From Verrucomicrobiia bacterium (lineage in GTDB: Bacteria; Verrucomicrobiota; Verrucomicrobiia; Verrucomicrobiales; DEV007), in contig JAUICH010000001.1 of NCBI GenBank assembly GCA_030427505.1, positions 620,001 to 684,000 on the forward strand: a DNA stretch of 64,000 bases, read 5' to 3'. Positions 16,536 through 25,384 of the stretch are shown here, piece after piece; the first letter of the stretch is position 1, and each line of letters starts with the position of its first letter. The notes below the pieces were generated by a model. That model was not told where the DNA came from and searched no databases. It worked only from the letters and a program-made list of their open reading frames with translations. Both the position numbers and the translations under genes were made by a program.

Positions 16536-17363
16536 TTAGCGGTCGCGCAGGTACTCCTCGTCGAAGTGGGTCACCTGGTCCAGGATGATGTCCGAAATGG
16601 AAGGATCGGTTCCGATGGCGCGGCTGTAGTAAAGCGTCTTACCGCGCAGGCGGTGGGGGTTTTCCCGGAAAACGTCGCGTTGGCTGGCGGCCTCGGTGGG
16701 TTCGCTTTCAATCCCCAACAGCACCGGAATGTCCTGGTAGCTGTGCAGGCCGTCCGAAATGAAGAAGGGCACCACCACCACGTTCGGCGCCTGGGCCATC
16801 TGGTGCCAGTCCGCGATAAAAGGGGGCTCCTCCATGTAGGCGTCCAGCACCTCCGCGTAGCCGCCGCCTGAGGCGTTCAGGCGGGCCGCTTGGTCTTTGA
16901 TGACCTGGGTGGACTGGGTATTCAGGCTGGTGCCGTGGCCGACGATGATGAGGCTGGTCTCCTCCGGCGGGACGTCTCCCGCGATTTCCCGGGCCCGTTT
17001 CAGGAGCAGTTGCGTCATGGACGCATGAACGCCCACGGGGTCGCAGTAGTAGGCGGTGGTGCCGTTGTGCTGGGTGATCCGGCCGCTCAACTCCAGTTCC
17101 CGGGGAATAACCTGCTGGGTGAAGTAGCCTTCACTGATGAAGTCGGGTACGAAATAGGCCACCGGGCTTTCGATGAGTGGCCAGACCTGGCGGAAGCTGG
17201 GCTCCTCCTTCCAGAAGGCCGTGTGAACTTCCGCGAACAGCCCGCGGGCGCGCAGGTCTTCCGCGTGTTCCTGGGTGGGGGTGCTGGAGTCTGGATTCTC
17301 TGTGGAGCCATGTCCGAGAATTACCAGGGCGCAGTCTTTTCGGGGTGAAGTCATCGAAACCAT
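16536..17363 (-). CDS. cbiX: CbiX/SirB-type sirohydrochlorin chelatase-like protein
   Basis: 275 aa from the ATG at 17363; an ATG at 17354 is equally possible, and a TTG frame from 17420 is not supported. Two CbiX half-domains are visible. Each half starts with a strand followed by a metal-ligand His in LGHGS (H18) or VGHGTS (H143), and the second carries the VVPFFISDGLHSYQDIP segment. CbiX inserts cobalt, SirB iron, into sirohydrochlorin; the sequence does not distinguish them. It is followed by the DR2241-type Fe-S gene. Together they look like a split version of the DR2241 fusion. Confidence 0.8.
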   Translation of the reverse strand: MVSMTSPRKDCALVILGHGSTENPDSSTPTQEHAEDLRARGLFAEVHTAFWKEEPSFRQVWPLIESPVAYFVPDFISEGYFTQQVIPRELELSGRITQHNGTTAYYCDPVGVHASMTQLLLKRAREIAGDVPPEETSLIIVGHGTSLNTQSTQVIKDQAARLNASGGGYAEVLDAYMEEPPFIADWHQMAQAPNVVVVPFFISDGLHSYQDIPVLLGIESEPTEAASQRDVFRENPHRLRGKTLYYSRAIGTDPSISDIILDQVTHFDEEYLRDR

Positions 17364-17434
17364 GCGGGGAGTCACGGAAACATACGGGCGGTTTCGAGCC
17401 GGGGACGACCAGAAATTCAAAAAGTAAGCTTGTG

Positions 17435-17466
17435 TTGCGAAAATGAGAATTTAGGAACAATATAAA
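17435..17466 (+). promoter_or_regulatory. Candidate promoter for the 17.5-kb gene
   Basis: TATAAA at 17461-17466 lies in an A+T-rich stretch, with TTGCGA at 17435-17440 as a possible -35. The 20-base spacer is longer than optimal. Confidence 0.3.
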
Positions 17467-17510
17467 ATCCGTACTTGCTGAATACTCTGAAACCTTTAAT
17501 TTTAATTGCC

Positions 17511-18212
17511 GTGTTCTATCCTGCCCTGAGAAGAAGCTTGCTGGTCCTGGCTATCTTCTGGACCGCAGCCACTCCTGCCTTTGGTAGCGAATCCGCTATC
17601 CAGTCGCTGCGGTCCTTCGGGCACCGTCGTGGTCCCGAACAGCTTTCCCGGGTCGTGGGGGTGGTCGGGTTTTACGGCCAGGAACAGCCTCGCCAATGGC
17701 GTCTCTTGGCGGTGGACGCTCACGTAGCGGGTCTGCTTCGCGAATACATCATGGAGGAAGGCGAAGTTATCGCCGAGCGCCACTTCTACCGGCACCCCGA
17801 TCAGGATCTGCCCACGATTCCAATTCCAATCGAACAATTAAAGATCGACTCCGGGGGCGCTTTCAAAATTGCGAACGACCGGGCACGGATCGCCTCGGTG
17901 GGGTTCGACGCCGTGCACTACCAGTTGCGCTGCCGTGACTTACGGCATGAGCCCATCTGGTCGCTGAATCTCCTGGATCAAAAACGTAAGACCGTGGGGG
18001 TGCTCTACATTTCCGCCCTGACGGGAGAACTGCTGAAGGAAGTCTGGAACCGGCCTGGGACGCCAGCGTATGAAAGGACGGCCAGCGGTGGATTGATCGA
18101 TCAGTGGGGCCGGAACCTGGACAATATTTCGAAAGCGCTGAATTCCGCCCGTCCGCCTAAGCCGGTGGCCGACAATCAAAGGGCGGCCAACGGAACGGTC
18201 AGTGGCCGTTGA
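17511..18212 (+). CDS. Exported protein of unknown function
   Basis: 233 aa from a GTG at 17511, chosen because it gives a compact signal peptide (FYPALRRSLLVLAIFWTAATPAFG, cut near SES). A TTG at 17475 would add 12 residues. The mature part is about 205 residues with no family I can name with confidence. A central segment (about 105-180) alternates strands, and its end (KTVGVLYISALTGELLKEVW) resembles a PepSY-like repeat. The C-terminal 40 residues are polar. It stands alone between cbiX and the type II secretion cluster. Confidence 0.6.
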   Translation: MFYPALRRSLLVLAIFWTAATPAFGSESAIQSLRSFGHRRGPEQLSRVVGVVGFYGQEQPRQWRLLAVDAHVAGLLREYIMEEGEVIAERHFYRHPDQDLPTIPIPIEQLKIDSGGAFKIANDRARIASVGFDAVHYQLRCRDLRHEPIWSLNLLDQKRKTVGVLYISALTGELLKEVWNRPGTPAYERTASGGLIDQWGRNLDNISKALNSARPPKPVADNQRAANGTVSGR

Positions 18213-18244
18213 GGGCTAATCGGGAGCAGGCTCCTGTTTCAGCC

Positions 18245-18961
18245 CTAGCGGGATTCGCCCGCCGGCACGGGCAGGGTAAAGTCTTCCGGTTCTTCCAGGG
18301 GCGACGGTGGGCTCAGAAGAGCGGGCTTTTCCGGATCTTCGGCCGAAGTCTTGAGCGGCTTTTCCGCGGGCAGGTCGAGAACCGCGGGCCGGACCAGTTG
18401 TGGAGTTGGAGAGGGAGGGAGCTGTGTCATGGACGCGTCCGATGGGCTGGAAGGTCCTTTCTGGCGGTCTGTTGAGGAATCGATCCAGGCCCGATGTCCG
18501 TTCTGTTCGACCAGAACGCGAGTCTTTGCCGGATCGGCTTGGCGGTTGACCTCGATCAGGCGGAGACCGTTCCCGTTGGGCCCCGCCTGGGACACTTCCT
18601 GGACGCTCTGGGTGCGGCGGTTCATCAGGATGGCGGAAAGGCGGCCTTCGATTTCGTAGGTCCCGGCCAGCGTCAGATCGCGGGCAAAGCCAGGGTCAGC
18701 GGCTGGGCTGTCGGTTTCTTTGAAGAAAAGGGATTCGGCCCAGAGGTTAGCGTAGCGGTCCGCGGGGTAGGGCACGGCTTCCTCCGGAACGGCGCCAGCC
18801 GGTTCATCGGCGCGGGAAGTGGCGGTCATGAACAGGAACGCAAACAGGGCTACGAGGGCAGAGGCGAAAACAAACAGGGCCGAGCGCCGGAATACGCGCC
18901 GCCGTTTGTGGGCCCGCCAGGTGACGAGAGGAAGATAGCGGGAATGGACTTGAGGAATCAC
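18245..18961 (-). CDS. Single-pass membrane protein, probable GspC-like type II secretion subunit
   Basis: 238 aa. Short basic N-terminus, one membrane helix (about 27-47), then a periplasmic domain (about 65-160). That domain has the pattern of a GspC/PilP homology region: a strand around LTLAGTYEIEGRLSAILMNRRTQSVQEV, then a turn, then TRVLVEQNGHRAWI. The tail is Pro/Glu-rich. It diverges from gspE across a very A+T-rich promoter region. The GspC call is inference from fold pattern plus context; sequence identity is low. Confidence 0.5.
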   Translation of the reverse strand: MIPQVHSRYLPLVTWRAHKRRRVFRRSALFVFASALVALFAFLFMTATSRADEPAGAVPEEAVPYPADRYANLWAESLFFKETDSPAADPGFARDLTLAGTYEIEGRLSAILMNRRTQSVQEVSQAGPNGNGLRLIEVNRQADPAKTRVLVEQNGHRAWIDSSTDRQKGPSSPSDASMTQLPPSPTPQLVRPAVLDLPAEKPLKTSAEDPEKPALLSPPSPLEEPEDFTLPVPAGESR

Positions 18962-19015
18962 TATTTGAATATTTATGTTGGATATAGTAATATCTAATAA
19001 TTATAAATATTGTCA
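18962..19015. promoter_or_regulatory. A+T-rich divergent promoter region (GspC-like / gspE)
   Basis: This 54-base gap is almost entirely A and T, in sharp contrast to its flanks. TTGGAT (18978-18983) and TATAAA (19002-19007), 18 bases apart, could drive gspE. The transcript would then be nearly leaderless. GATATAGTAATATC is a near-palindrome inside it. Confidence 0.4.
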
Positions 19016-20875
19016 ATGATTTCACTCCTCCATGAGATGGCCGCCGAGGCCGGGTTGACTGATCGGGGCGCCGTGGAAGAGGTTTTTTCCCGCGCCCGAG
19101 TGGAGCAGAGATCCTTCTTGTTCGCCTTCCTGGAATCTGGGTTGGTGGATGAGGAGCGCTTTCTGCGTATTCTCGCGTCCCGTCTTGGTTTGCCCTATTG
19201 GGAGCCCGGTCTGGCGGCCGAAGCCGCGGAGTCCCGGGACCTGCGCCAGGCCGTGCCCGCGGACCTGGCCTTGCGGCACCATGTACTGCCTGCTGGTTTT
19301 CTTCCGTCCCCCGGAAACCAGTCCGGTTCCGGTGGAGGTATTCCGCGGCTGGTGACCTTCGATCCGTTTGACCTGGCCCGGCACGCGGCTGTCTCCCGCC
19401 GCCTGGCGCGGCCTCTGCAATGGGAAATCGCTTCCCGCCGGGCCGTGGCGGAGGGCTTGCAGGCGCTCTATGGCGTGGGCGCGGATACTTTTCAGGAGAT
19501 CCTTCAGACGCGCGCCGCTCAGAATTTTCCGGGAGGGGAGGACGACCTTATGATTGGCGAGGAAACCCTGATTCTGGACGATGGGGTGGACCAAGAGGCT
19601 TCCGTGGTGACTTTTGTGAATCAGATCCTTCGCGGCGCTTTGGACCAACGGGCCACGGACATTCACCTGGAACCCGCGAACGACCGGTTCCGCATCCGTT
19701 ACCGCATCGACGGCGTGCTCCAGGAGGTGCCCGCGCCGGAAAACATCAAGGCACTGCAGGCCTCCGTGATTTCACGGTTGAAGATCATGGCGAAACTGGA
19801 CATCGCCGAGAAGCGGTTGCCGCAGGATGGCCGGATAAACCTGACCCTGGATGGAAAAAGCATCGATGTGCGCGTGGCCACCATTCCTTCCGTGGAGGGA
19901 GAGAGCGTCAGCCTCCGTCTTTTGGGGCAAGAGAAGTTTACCCTGGAGCGGCTGGGAATGAGTTCCCGGCCGCGGCGAATTACCGATCGTCTGCTGGCGA
20001 TGCCGAACGGCATTGTGCTGGTGACGGGGCCAACGGGCTCGGGGAAGTCGACCTCTCTCTACTGTTTTCTGTCCGCGATCAACACGGCGGAGCGGCGTAT
20101 CGTGACCATTGAAGACCCGGTGGAAAACAAACTGCCCGGCGTGGTGCAGATCGCGGTGAAGCCAGAGATCGACCTGACCTTTGCCAAGGGACTGCGTAGC
20201 ATTCTGCGGGGAGATCCGAACGTGGTGATGGTGGGAGAGATGCGCGACCTGGAGACCGCGGAGATCGCGATTCGCGCGGCGCTTACCGGACACCTGGTTT
20301 TCAGCACCCTGCATACCAATGACGCCATGGGGGGCATCACCCGGCTGGTGGACATGGGGGTGGAGCCCTTCCTGGTGGCCTCGGCGGTGCGGGCCTTCAT
20401 CGCGCAGCGACTGGTGAGAAAGCTTTGTCCGCAGTGCCGGGAACCGAAGCTGCTGGACCCGGAATACGTGCGGGACCTGGGCTTCGCCGCGGAGGCTCCC
20501 GTGCGGGTGTATGAGGCGCGGGGCTGTGGAGCCTGCCGGGGCACGGGCTTTCGCGGACGGCTGGCGATCTACGAGATTTGCCTGCTTACGGAGGCTTTGC
20601 AGGAGCTGGTCGTGCAGCACGCGACCATGGCGGAAATTCGCGCCCAGGCGAAAAGAGACGGCTTTGAGAACATGCGGGCCGACGGCTGGCGGAAGGTGCT
20701 TTCCGGAGAGACCACCGTGGCGGAAGTGATGAGCGTGACGATGAATGAAGCGGGCGCCTACCAGACGGAGGAGGATGACATGGAAGACGTAGCCCTTTTG
20801 GCGGAGCCGATGGACTGGGACGAACGTGGATTTTCAGGCAGTGGGGGAACCTCGCCGATTCGGAGGAATAACTGA
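19016..20875 (+). CDS. gspE: Type II secretion ATPase GspE
   Basis: 619 aa from the ATG at 19016 (a TTG two codons earlier is unlikely). The N-terminal GspE/PilB N1-type domain (about 15-130) has DRGAVEEVFSRARVEQRS and GLVDEERFLRILASRLGLP. The core ATPase has Walker A GPTGSGKST (about 337), an Asp box, Walker B PNVVMVGEMRD, and the His box STLHTND. A tetracysteine zinc motif is present (CPQC about 471, CGAC about 504). GspE powers pseudopilus assembly at the inner membrane. Next genes are GspL- and GspM-like, which supports a secretion rather than a pilus ATPase; PilB is the main alternative. Confidence 0.88.
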   Translation: MISLLHEMAAEAGLTDRGAVEEVFSRARVEQRSFLFAFLESGLVDEERFLRILASRLGLPYWEPGLAAEAAESRDLRQAVPADLALRHHVLPAGFLPSPGNQSGSGGGIPRLVTFDPFDLARHAAVSRRLARPLQWEIASRRAVAEGLQALYGVGADTFQEILQTRAAQNFPGGEDDLMIGEETLILDDGVDQEASVVTFVNQILRGALDQRATDIHLEPANDRFRIRYRIDGVLQEVPAPENIKALQASVISRLKIMAKLDIAEKRLPQDGRINLTLDGKSIDVRVATIPSVEGESVSLRLLGQEKFTLERLGMSSRPRRITDRLLAMPNGIVLVTGPTGSGKSTSLYCFLSAINTAERRIVTIEDPVENKLPGVVQIAVKPEIDLTFAKGLRSILRGDPNVVMVGEMRDLETAEIAIRAALTGHLVFSTLHTNDAMGGITRLVDMGVEPFLVASAVRAFIAQRLVRKLCPQCREPKLLDPEYVRDLGFAAEAPVRVYEARGCGACRGTGFRGRLAIYEICLLTEALQELVVQHATMAEIRAQAKRDGFENMRADGWRKVLSGETTVAEVMSVTMNEAGAYQTEEDDMEDVALLAEPMDWDERGFSGSGGTSPIRRNN

Positions 20876-20884
20876 AGAACGCAG

Positions 20885-22132
20885 ATGGCAAGCCCTGGCA
20901 CAACCGCGCGAAAGCCCGCTAAGAAAGCGGCGGCTCTGCTCTTTCCCGGAGAGGAAAGCTGGGAGTGCTGGACGGGTGACGCGCCGATGTCCCGCACCGG
21001 CCAGATGGACGCGGCGGGCGCGGCGCTGGCGTACCCACGCGGGGCGCGGCGGCGGTTCTTTGGGTACGCGGCGGAAGACCTGGCGGTGCTGCCCTTGTGG
21101 GCGAACAGCGAGGCTCCCGAAGCGATCGAGGGTGTGGCGAGACTTCAGGCCGAAAGCTGGGGACTGGTCAGCCGGCAAGACACCTCCGCCGTGGCGGCCG
21201 AACCCATCCTGAAACAGGACCACCGGGTGCTGCTGGGGGTGCGCAGCCTGGTAACGGGCCGGGCCTCGAACCGCATTCCGGCAAGTCAACCGCCCACGGA
21301 CCTGCATGCCGCGGCGGAGTTTCTGCCGCTACCCCCGAACCACGCGGTGATCTACCGGGAACTGGGCCGGTTCGTCCTGGCGATCACGCAGAACGGGCGG
21401 CTGATTTTTCTGGAACCGTTCACGGCCACCCGGCTGGATGAGGAAGCGGCGGGGGAGTTCAATCGCCTGCTTCTCCAGCTTCAGTTTCAGGGGCTGGCGG
21501 AAGACCTGGACGGAATGGTGCTGTGGACGAAAGAGGCGGTGGCCCCAGGCTTCGCCCACGCGCTGGGTTTTGTCCCGGCACAGGCTGGGCGGCCAGACCC
21601 GGCGCTTCCGAAAGCGCAGCCGGTGAATCTGGTGCCCGGCGTGGTTCGCGCGGCTCGGGCGGCCAGGGAGAGGGCCAGCCGGTGGAGAAAGCGGATCGGC
21701 TGGGGAGTGCTGCTGAGTATTCTCGCCGCCCTGGGGCTGGCCGGCCTGTCGGCCTACGAACTCTGGTCCAAGCAGGTCCTGACAGAGGAACTGGAATCCC
21801 TGAGTCCACGGGCGCGGGAAATTGAGGCGTGGCGGGAGCAGTGGCTCTCCATCGCGCCAGCCGTGGACCGGGAGACGACGGGATTGGAAGTGCTACGCGC
21901 CCTGCAGTCGCTGCCCGAGGCGGGGCCGGTCGTGTTGGAAAAATTTGAGTGGAATCCTCAGACGGTAACGATCCGGGGAGCCGCGGGCGCGCCGCGCGCC
22001 GCGCTCCAGTTTCTGGATGCGGTGAACGGAAGCGAAGCGCTGGGGCGCTACGCGTGGACCTTTGATTCTCCGGATATCCAGGGAGACGGCAGCGCGCAAT
22101 TTGAGCTGAAAGGAGACCTCGTCCAGCCATGA
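20885..22132 (+). CDS. GspL-like type II secretion assembly platform protein
   Basis: 415 aa. A cytoplasmic half (about 1-265) without strong motifs would match the actin-like domain of GspL/PilM. One membrane helix follows (about 275-297, GWGVLLSILAALGLAGLSAYEL). A periplasmic helix-plus-ferredoxin-like domain follows (about 300-415), as in GspL/PilN. The order gspE-this-GspM-like, the 9-base gap from gspE and the ATGA overlap with the next gene support the assignment. GspL anchors GspE to the membrane. Confidence 0.65.
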   Translation: MASPGTTARKPAKKAAALLFPGEESWECWTGDAPMSRTGQMDAAGAALAYPRGARRRFFGYAAEDLAVLPLWANSEAPEAIEGVARLQAESWGLVSRQDTSAVAAEPILKQDHRVLLGVRSLVTGRASNRIPASQPPTDLHAAAEFLPLPPNHAVIYRELGRFVLAITQNGRLIFLEPFTATRLDEEAAGEFNRLLLQLQFQGLAEDLDGMVLWTKEAVAPGFAHALGFVPAQAGRPDPALPKAQPVNLVPGVVRAARAARERASRWRKRIGWGVLLSILAALGLAGLSAYELWSKQVLTEELESLSPRAREIEAWREQWLSIAPAVDRETTGLEVLRALQSLPEAGPVVLEKFEWNPQTVTIRGAAGAPRAALQFLDAVNGSEALGRYAWTFDSPDIQGDGSAQFELKGDLVQP

Positions 22133-22683
22133 GCCGCCGCGAGAAAACTTTGGCCGCCGTGGTGCTGGCGCTGGCCCTGATCTGGGGCGGCAGCGTGGGC
22201 GCCCGCGCATGGATGGCCTGGTGGAGAACCCAGCACAGTGGCCGGGAGAACGTGGCGGCCAGGATTGAAGCGCTCCAGGAACTGCTGGGCGAGCGGGGAG
22301 CCTGGGAGCAGCGGCACGAGTGGATGGAGCAGACGGCGCCGTCGTATGCGTCACGGCAGGAAGCCTCCGCAAAGCTGCTGGAACTGGTGGAGGCACGGGC
22401 CGCTGCCGGAGGCTTGACCCTGGAGGGGAAGACTTTTGTGCAGGCGGATGCCGGTGCTGGAAAAGCGCTGCCCAGCGGGAACGCCGTGGAAGCAGCAGCG
22501 CCCGTGTTTCAAAGCGTCGCCGTGCGGGTAGGCGCCACCGGTAGCGAGCAGGAAGTCCTGAAGTGGATCCACTCGCTCCAGCAACCGGGAGAATTCGTGG
22601 GGGTGACAGACCTGACGCTCACTCCTGAGCCGGAGGCCTCCGCGCTGAAGAGTGAGGTGGAAGTGACGCTGTACTACCGGTAG
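22129..22683 (+). CDS. GspM-like type II secretion protein
   Basis: 184 aa, starting in the ATGA overlap with the GspL-like gene. Short N-terminus, membrane helix (about 8-26), periplasmic coiled helix (about 35-95), then an alpha/beta domain (about 120-184) that ends in a beta strand (SEVEVTLYYR). This is the layout of GspM/PilO. Sequence identity is too low for certainty; the call rests on topology, size and operon position. Confidence 0.6.
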   Translation: MSRREKTLAAVVLALALIWGGSVGARAWMAWWRTQHSGRENVAARIEALQELLGERGAWEQRHEWMEQTAPSYASRQEASAKLLELVEARAAAGGLTLEGKTFVQADAGAGKALPSGNAVEAAAPVFQSVAVRVGATGSEQEVLKWIHSLQQPGEFVGVTDLTLTPEPEASALKSEVEVTLYYR

Positions 22684-22714
22684 GCCGGTAGGTTTCGGAA
22701 AAGGAGACCCGGAG

Positions 22715-23494
22715 CTACTCCGCCAGGCGGATGAGCATCTCCCCGTTCCGGATCTCGAAGTTCTCGATGCCGTCGGCGAAGCGCCGCAGGAAACCGTCTC
22801 CGTATTCCGCGCCGGCGAAAAAGTCCTGGTTCTTGATGTCGCCCAGCCAGGCATTCGGGATCGGCACGCCGCCGACGGAGATGTCGTCCACTTCCATGCG
22901 GAAGCGGCTGGTGGTGGGATCGATATACGCGCCCAGGGTGACATTCACGCGCAGGGTCTTCCCGCCCACGACGGGGACTTCGGGCTCGATCGGCTGAATG
23001 AGACGGACGACGAAGGCATTCGGCCGGAGGTCGAACTTCAGGCGTTCGCCCAGGTCCGTGTTGTGGTGGAGGTAGCCGTTCAGCTCATGCTCGGTGAGGA
23101 TGATGGTGCGGTTATCCGCCGCGGCAAAGACGCCGGGTGACTTGCTGTCGATAGTGATTGCTGCCGGGCTGCCATCGGGAGAACCTGACTCCCCGGGCGT
23201 CTTTTCGCCGATGACCACGGGTTCGCCGGTGGCGGCGGTGAGCTTTTGTTCCAGGACCTGCTGTTCCGGCGGCGTGAGGGTGACGGGGCGATAGAGCCCA
23301 GCGTGGAAGTTGTACCAGTACCAACCCAGCAGAGACAGGGCGGGGATGAGGATGACGGCAAGAACGACCGACAAAATGATCCAGCCTTTGTGGCTGTGTG
23401 TCCGCACCCCTTCCGTCGCGTGGGCCGGAGGCAGGGGAGTGGAGGTGGGGTCCGCCGGGAGAGCGGGCGGAGTAGGATTCGCTTCGCTAATCAT
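22715..23494 (-). CDS. Membrane-anchored protein of unknown function
   Basis: 259 aa. Pro-rich N-terminus (1-30), one membrane helix (about 38-62), then an extracytoplasmic domain. The domain includes ILTEHELNGYLHHN, LRPNAFVVRLIQPIEPE and RVNVTLGAYIDPTTSRFRMEV, which suggests a beta-rich lipid- or surface-binding fold. No family was recognised. It converges on the gspM-like gene with 31 bases between. Confidence 0.65.
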   Translation of the reverse strand: MISEANPTPPALPADPTSTPLPPAHATEGVRTHSHKGWIILSVVLAVILIPALSLLGWYWYNFHAGLYRPVTLTPPEQQVLEQKLTAATGEPVVIGEKTPGESGSPDGSPAAITIDSKSPGVFAAADNRTIILTEHELNGYLHHNTDLGERLKFDLRPNAFVVRLIQPIEPEVPVVGGKTLRVNVTLGAYIDPTTSRFRMEVDDISVGGVPIPNAWLGDIKNQDFFAGAEYGDGFLRRFADGIENFEIRNGEMLIRLAE

Positions 23495-23589
23495 GATGCT
23501 GCGGGATTAGGACGTTGCCGGGCCGGAATTATTCATCAGGCTGAGCCCCGGTCCCTTTCTATTAAACGTCTCAGCCCAGGTAGAAATAT

Positions 23590-24438
23590 CTAAAAAATCT
23601 CATCTTCACCGCTCGTGGGGCCAATCTTGACCGCGTAGCGGTCCTCCCGGCGGCGGACGGTGATGCGCGCATCGAAGGCGGTGGAAAGCGTCTCGCTGGT
23701 CAGGTTATCCCGGATGGGACCGCTGGCCACGACGTGCCCTTCGCGCAGGACGAGCACATGGGTAAAGGCGGGCATGATTTCCTCCACATGGTGGGTCACG
23801 AGGACAATGCCGGGCACGGTGTCCGTGGCGGCCAACTGCTGGAGAAAGGTCAGGAAATGTTCCCGCGCCACGGGGTCCAGGCCGGCGCAGGGTTCGTCCA
23901 GGATCAGGACTTTCAGATCGTCCGCCATGAGGGACCGGCCGATCAGGATGCGCTGCTTCTCACCCTGGGAAAGATGGGCCCAGGGAGAGGTGGCGAGGTA
24001 GCCGCACTCGATCCGTTCCAGCACGGCGCGGGCCCGCTCCGCGTCATCCGCCGGGGGGCGGCGCATCCAGTAGTTCAACATGGCGTGCCGGCCGCTCATC
24101 ACCACTTCGTGAGCGGTTTCGTCTTCGTCGATGCGGTGGGCCAGGTGATTGCTGACAAAACCGATCTGCCGGCGCTGGTCGTCCCAGGTTTCGAAAGCTT
24201 CGTTATCGTCGCCCACCAGCCAGGAGTCGCCGCTGGTGGTGGGCATGTAGCCGAGCACGGAATTGAGCAGCGTGGTCTTGCCCGAGCCATTCGGCCCCAT
24301 CAGGACCCAGCGTTCCCCGGCGCGCACGGTCCAGTCCACTGCCTCCAGGATGGCCCGTTCCCGGATGACGGACAGGCCCTGAAGACGGATGAGGCAGTCG
24401 TCCTCTATTTCTGGGGTGCTGGACGCGAAAGGCTCCAT
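23590..24438 (-). CDS. ABC transporter ATP-binding protein (ModF/YlmA-like)
   Basis: 282 aa from the ATG at 24438; a TTG frame to 24504 adds an unlikely leader. One nucleotide-binding domain: Walker A GPNGSGKTT, signature LSQGE, Walker B VLILDEPCAGLD, switch His in LVTHHVEEI. The VMSGRHAML and SQGEKQRILIGRSLM stretches resemble ModF- or YlmA-type ATPases rather than importers with a permease partner. No permease gene is adjacent. Substrate unknown. Confidence 0.82.
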   Translation of the reverse strand: MEPFASSTPEIEDDCLIRLQGLSVIRERAILEAVDWTVRAGERWVLMGPNGSGKTTLLNSVLGYMPTTSGDSWLVGDDNEAFETWDDQRRQIGFVSNHLAHRIDEDETAHEVVMSGRHAMLNYWMRRPPADDAERARAVLERIECGYLATSPWAHLSQGEKQRILIGRSLMADDLKVLILDEPCAGLDPVAREHFLTFLQQLAATDTVPGIVLVTHHVEEIMPAFTHVLVLREGHVVASGPIRDNLTSETLSTAFDARITVRRREDRYAVKIGPTSGEDEIF

Positions 24439-24537
24439 TTCTCTGGGAAGCCTATCGGTCACTCTCAGGGGCTTATAAAGTGGAAAATCAGAGCGATTTT
24501 GCAATCGCGGCTGTGTAAGGAGAGACGAAGCTGGCCC

Positions 24538-25017
24538 TCACTCCATCGTCTTCCCCTTTTTTTCCACCAGCTTCGGCCAGTTTTCGTCCGCCTTCTTCAG
24601 GTTCCCGGAGGTATCTTTGGCGAACTTCTCGCGAATGCTTTTCGAATACTGGAGCAACAGCCGCCCGTCCACGATGGCGAAGGCGTCAGGATCGATCTTG
24701 GCGGTGTAACCGTTCGAAACCGCCCAGGCGCAATAGCCGCCGAACTGGGGTTCGTATTTGGCGGGATCCGCTTTGAAGGTGGCTTCGTTCGTGGCGCTCG
24801 CAAAATGGTAGGTGGCTCCACGGTAAGCCGCGGCGTGATCGGCGGAACCTTTCACGGCTTGGTTCTCCGTAAAGTAAGCCACGGGATCGTAACCCTGGAG
24901 GGCGACACCTTTCCGGTCCAGGTTTTGCAAGACTTTCTCCCCGGCGGAAGCGGAGAGGACGGTGAAGGCCAGCAGGGAAACGATGGCCACGGAAGCCGCG
25001 AAGGAGGATGATTTCAT
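24538..25017 (-). CDS. Exported YHS-domain protein
   Basis: 159 aa. Signal peptide 1-25 (ending ASAG). The YHS domain follows, about 35-95: ALQGYDPVAYFTENQAVKGS, TYHFASATNEATFKADP, YEPQFGGYCAWAV. YHS domains are small, sometimes metal-binding modules. The C-terminal Lys-rich stretch (NLKKADENWPKLVEKKGK) is typical of this stand-alone exported group. Function is unknown, and it is monocistronic. Confidence 0.85.
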   Translation of the reverse strand: MKSSSFAASVAIVSLLAFTVLSASAGEKVLQNLDRKGVALQGYDPVAYFTENQAVKGSADHAAAYRGATYHFASATNEATFKADPAKYEPQFGGYCAWAVSNGYTAKIDPDAFAIVDGRLLLQYSKSIREKFAKDTSGNLKKADENWPKLVEKKGKTME

Positions 25018-25166
25018 GGGTGGAATGTTGGGAGGTCGGTTTGTTTGGTTGATCGGAAGCGGAGTGGAAGTTTTCCAACCTTTCTGACTTAGAAGCGGTC
25101 CGCGGAGATAAACTTACAGGAAATTGAGGGAGCGCTTTTGGGGCTGGGGGGGGCGCTGATTTTTTT

Positions 25167-25384
25167 AACCACAGATGACACAGAGAACACAGATGGGAAG
25201 AGAGTGAACGGACGCGGTTCGCGCTATTCGCGACAACCGTGCCTGCCTGGACACTGAAGTGCCACCTGCGCCGCTGTCTTCCCCACCAAGGTTCTTGAAC
25301 CGCTGATGACACAGATGGCATGGAAAGAAGCAGCAAAGCACGCCTACATAAAATTCCTCTGTGTCCTCAGTGCTCTCTGTGGTT
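25167..25384. repeat. Inverted-repeat element with AACCACAGA ends, 218 bp
   Basis: The left arm AACCACAGATGACACAGAG (25167) and the reverse complement of the right arm (AACCACAGAGAGCACTGAG, 25356-25384) form terminal inverted repeats of about 28 bases. The element belongs to the same family as those at 15.2-15.8 kb. Confidence 0.6.
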
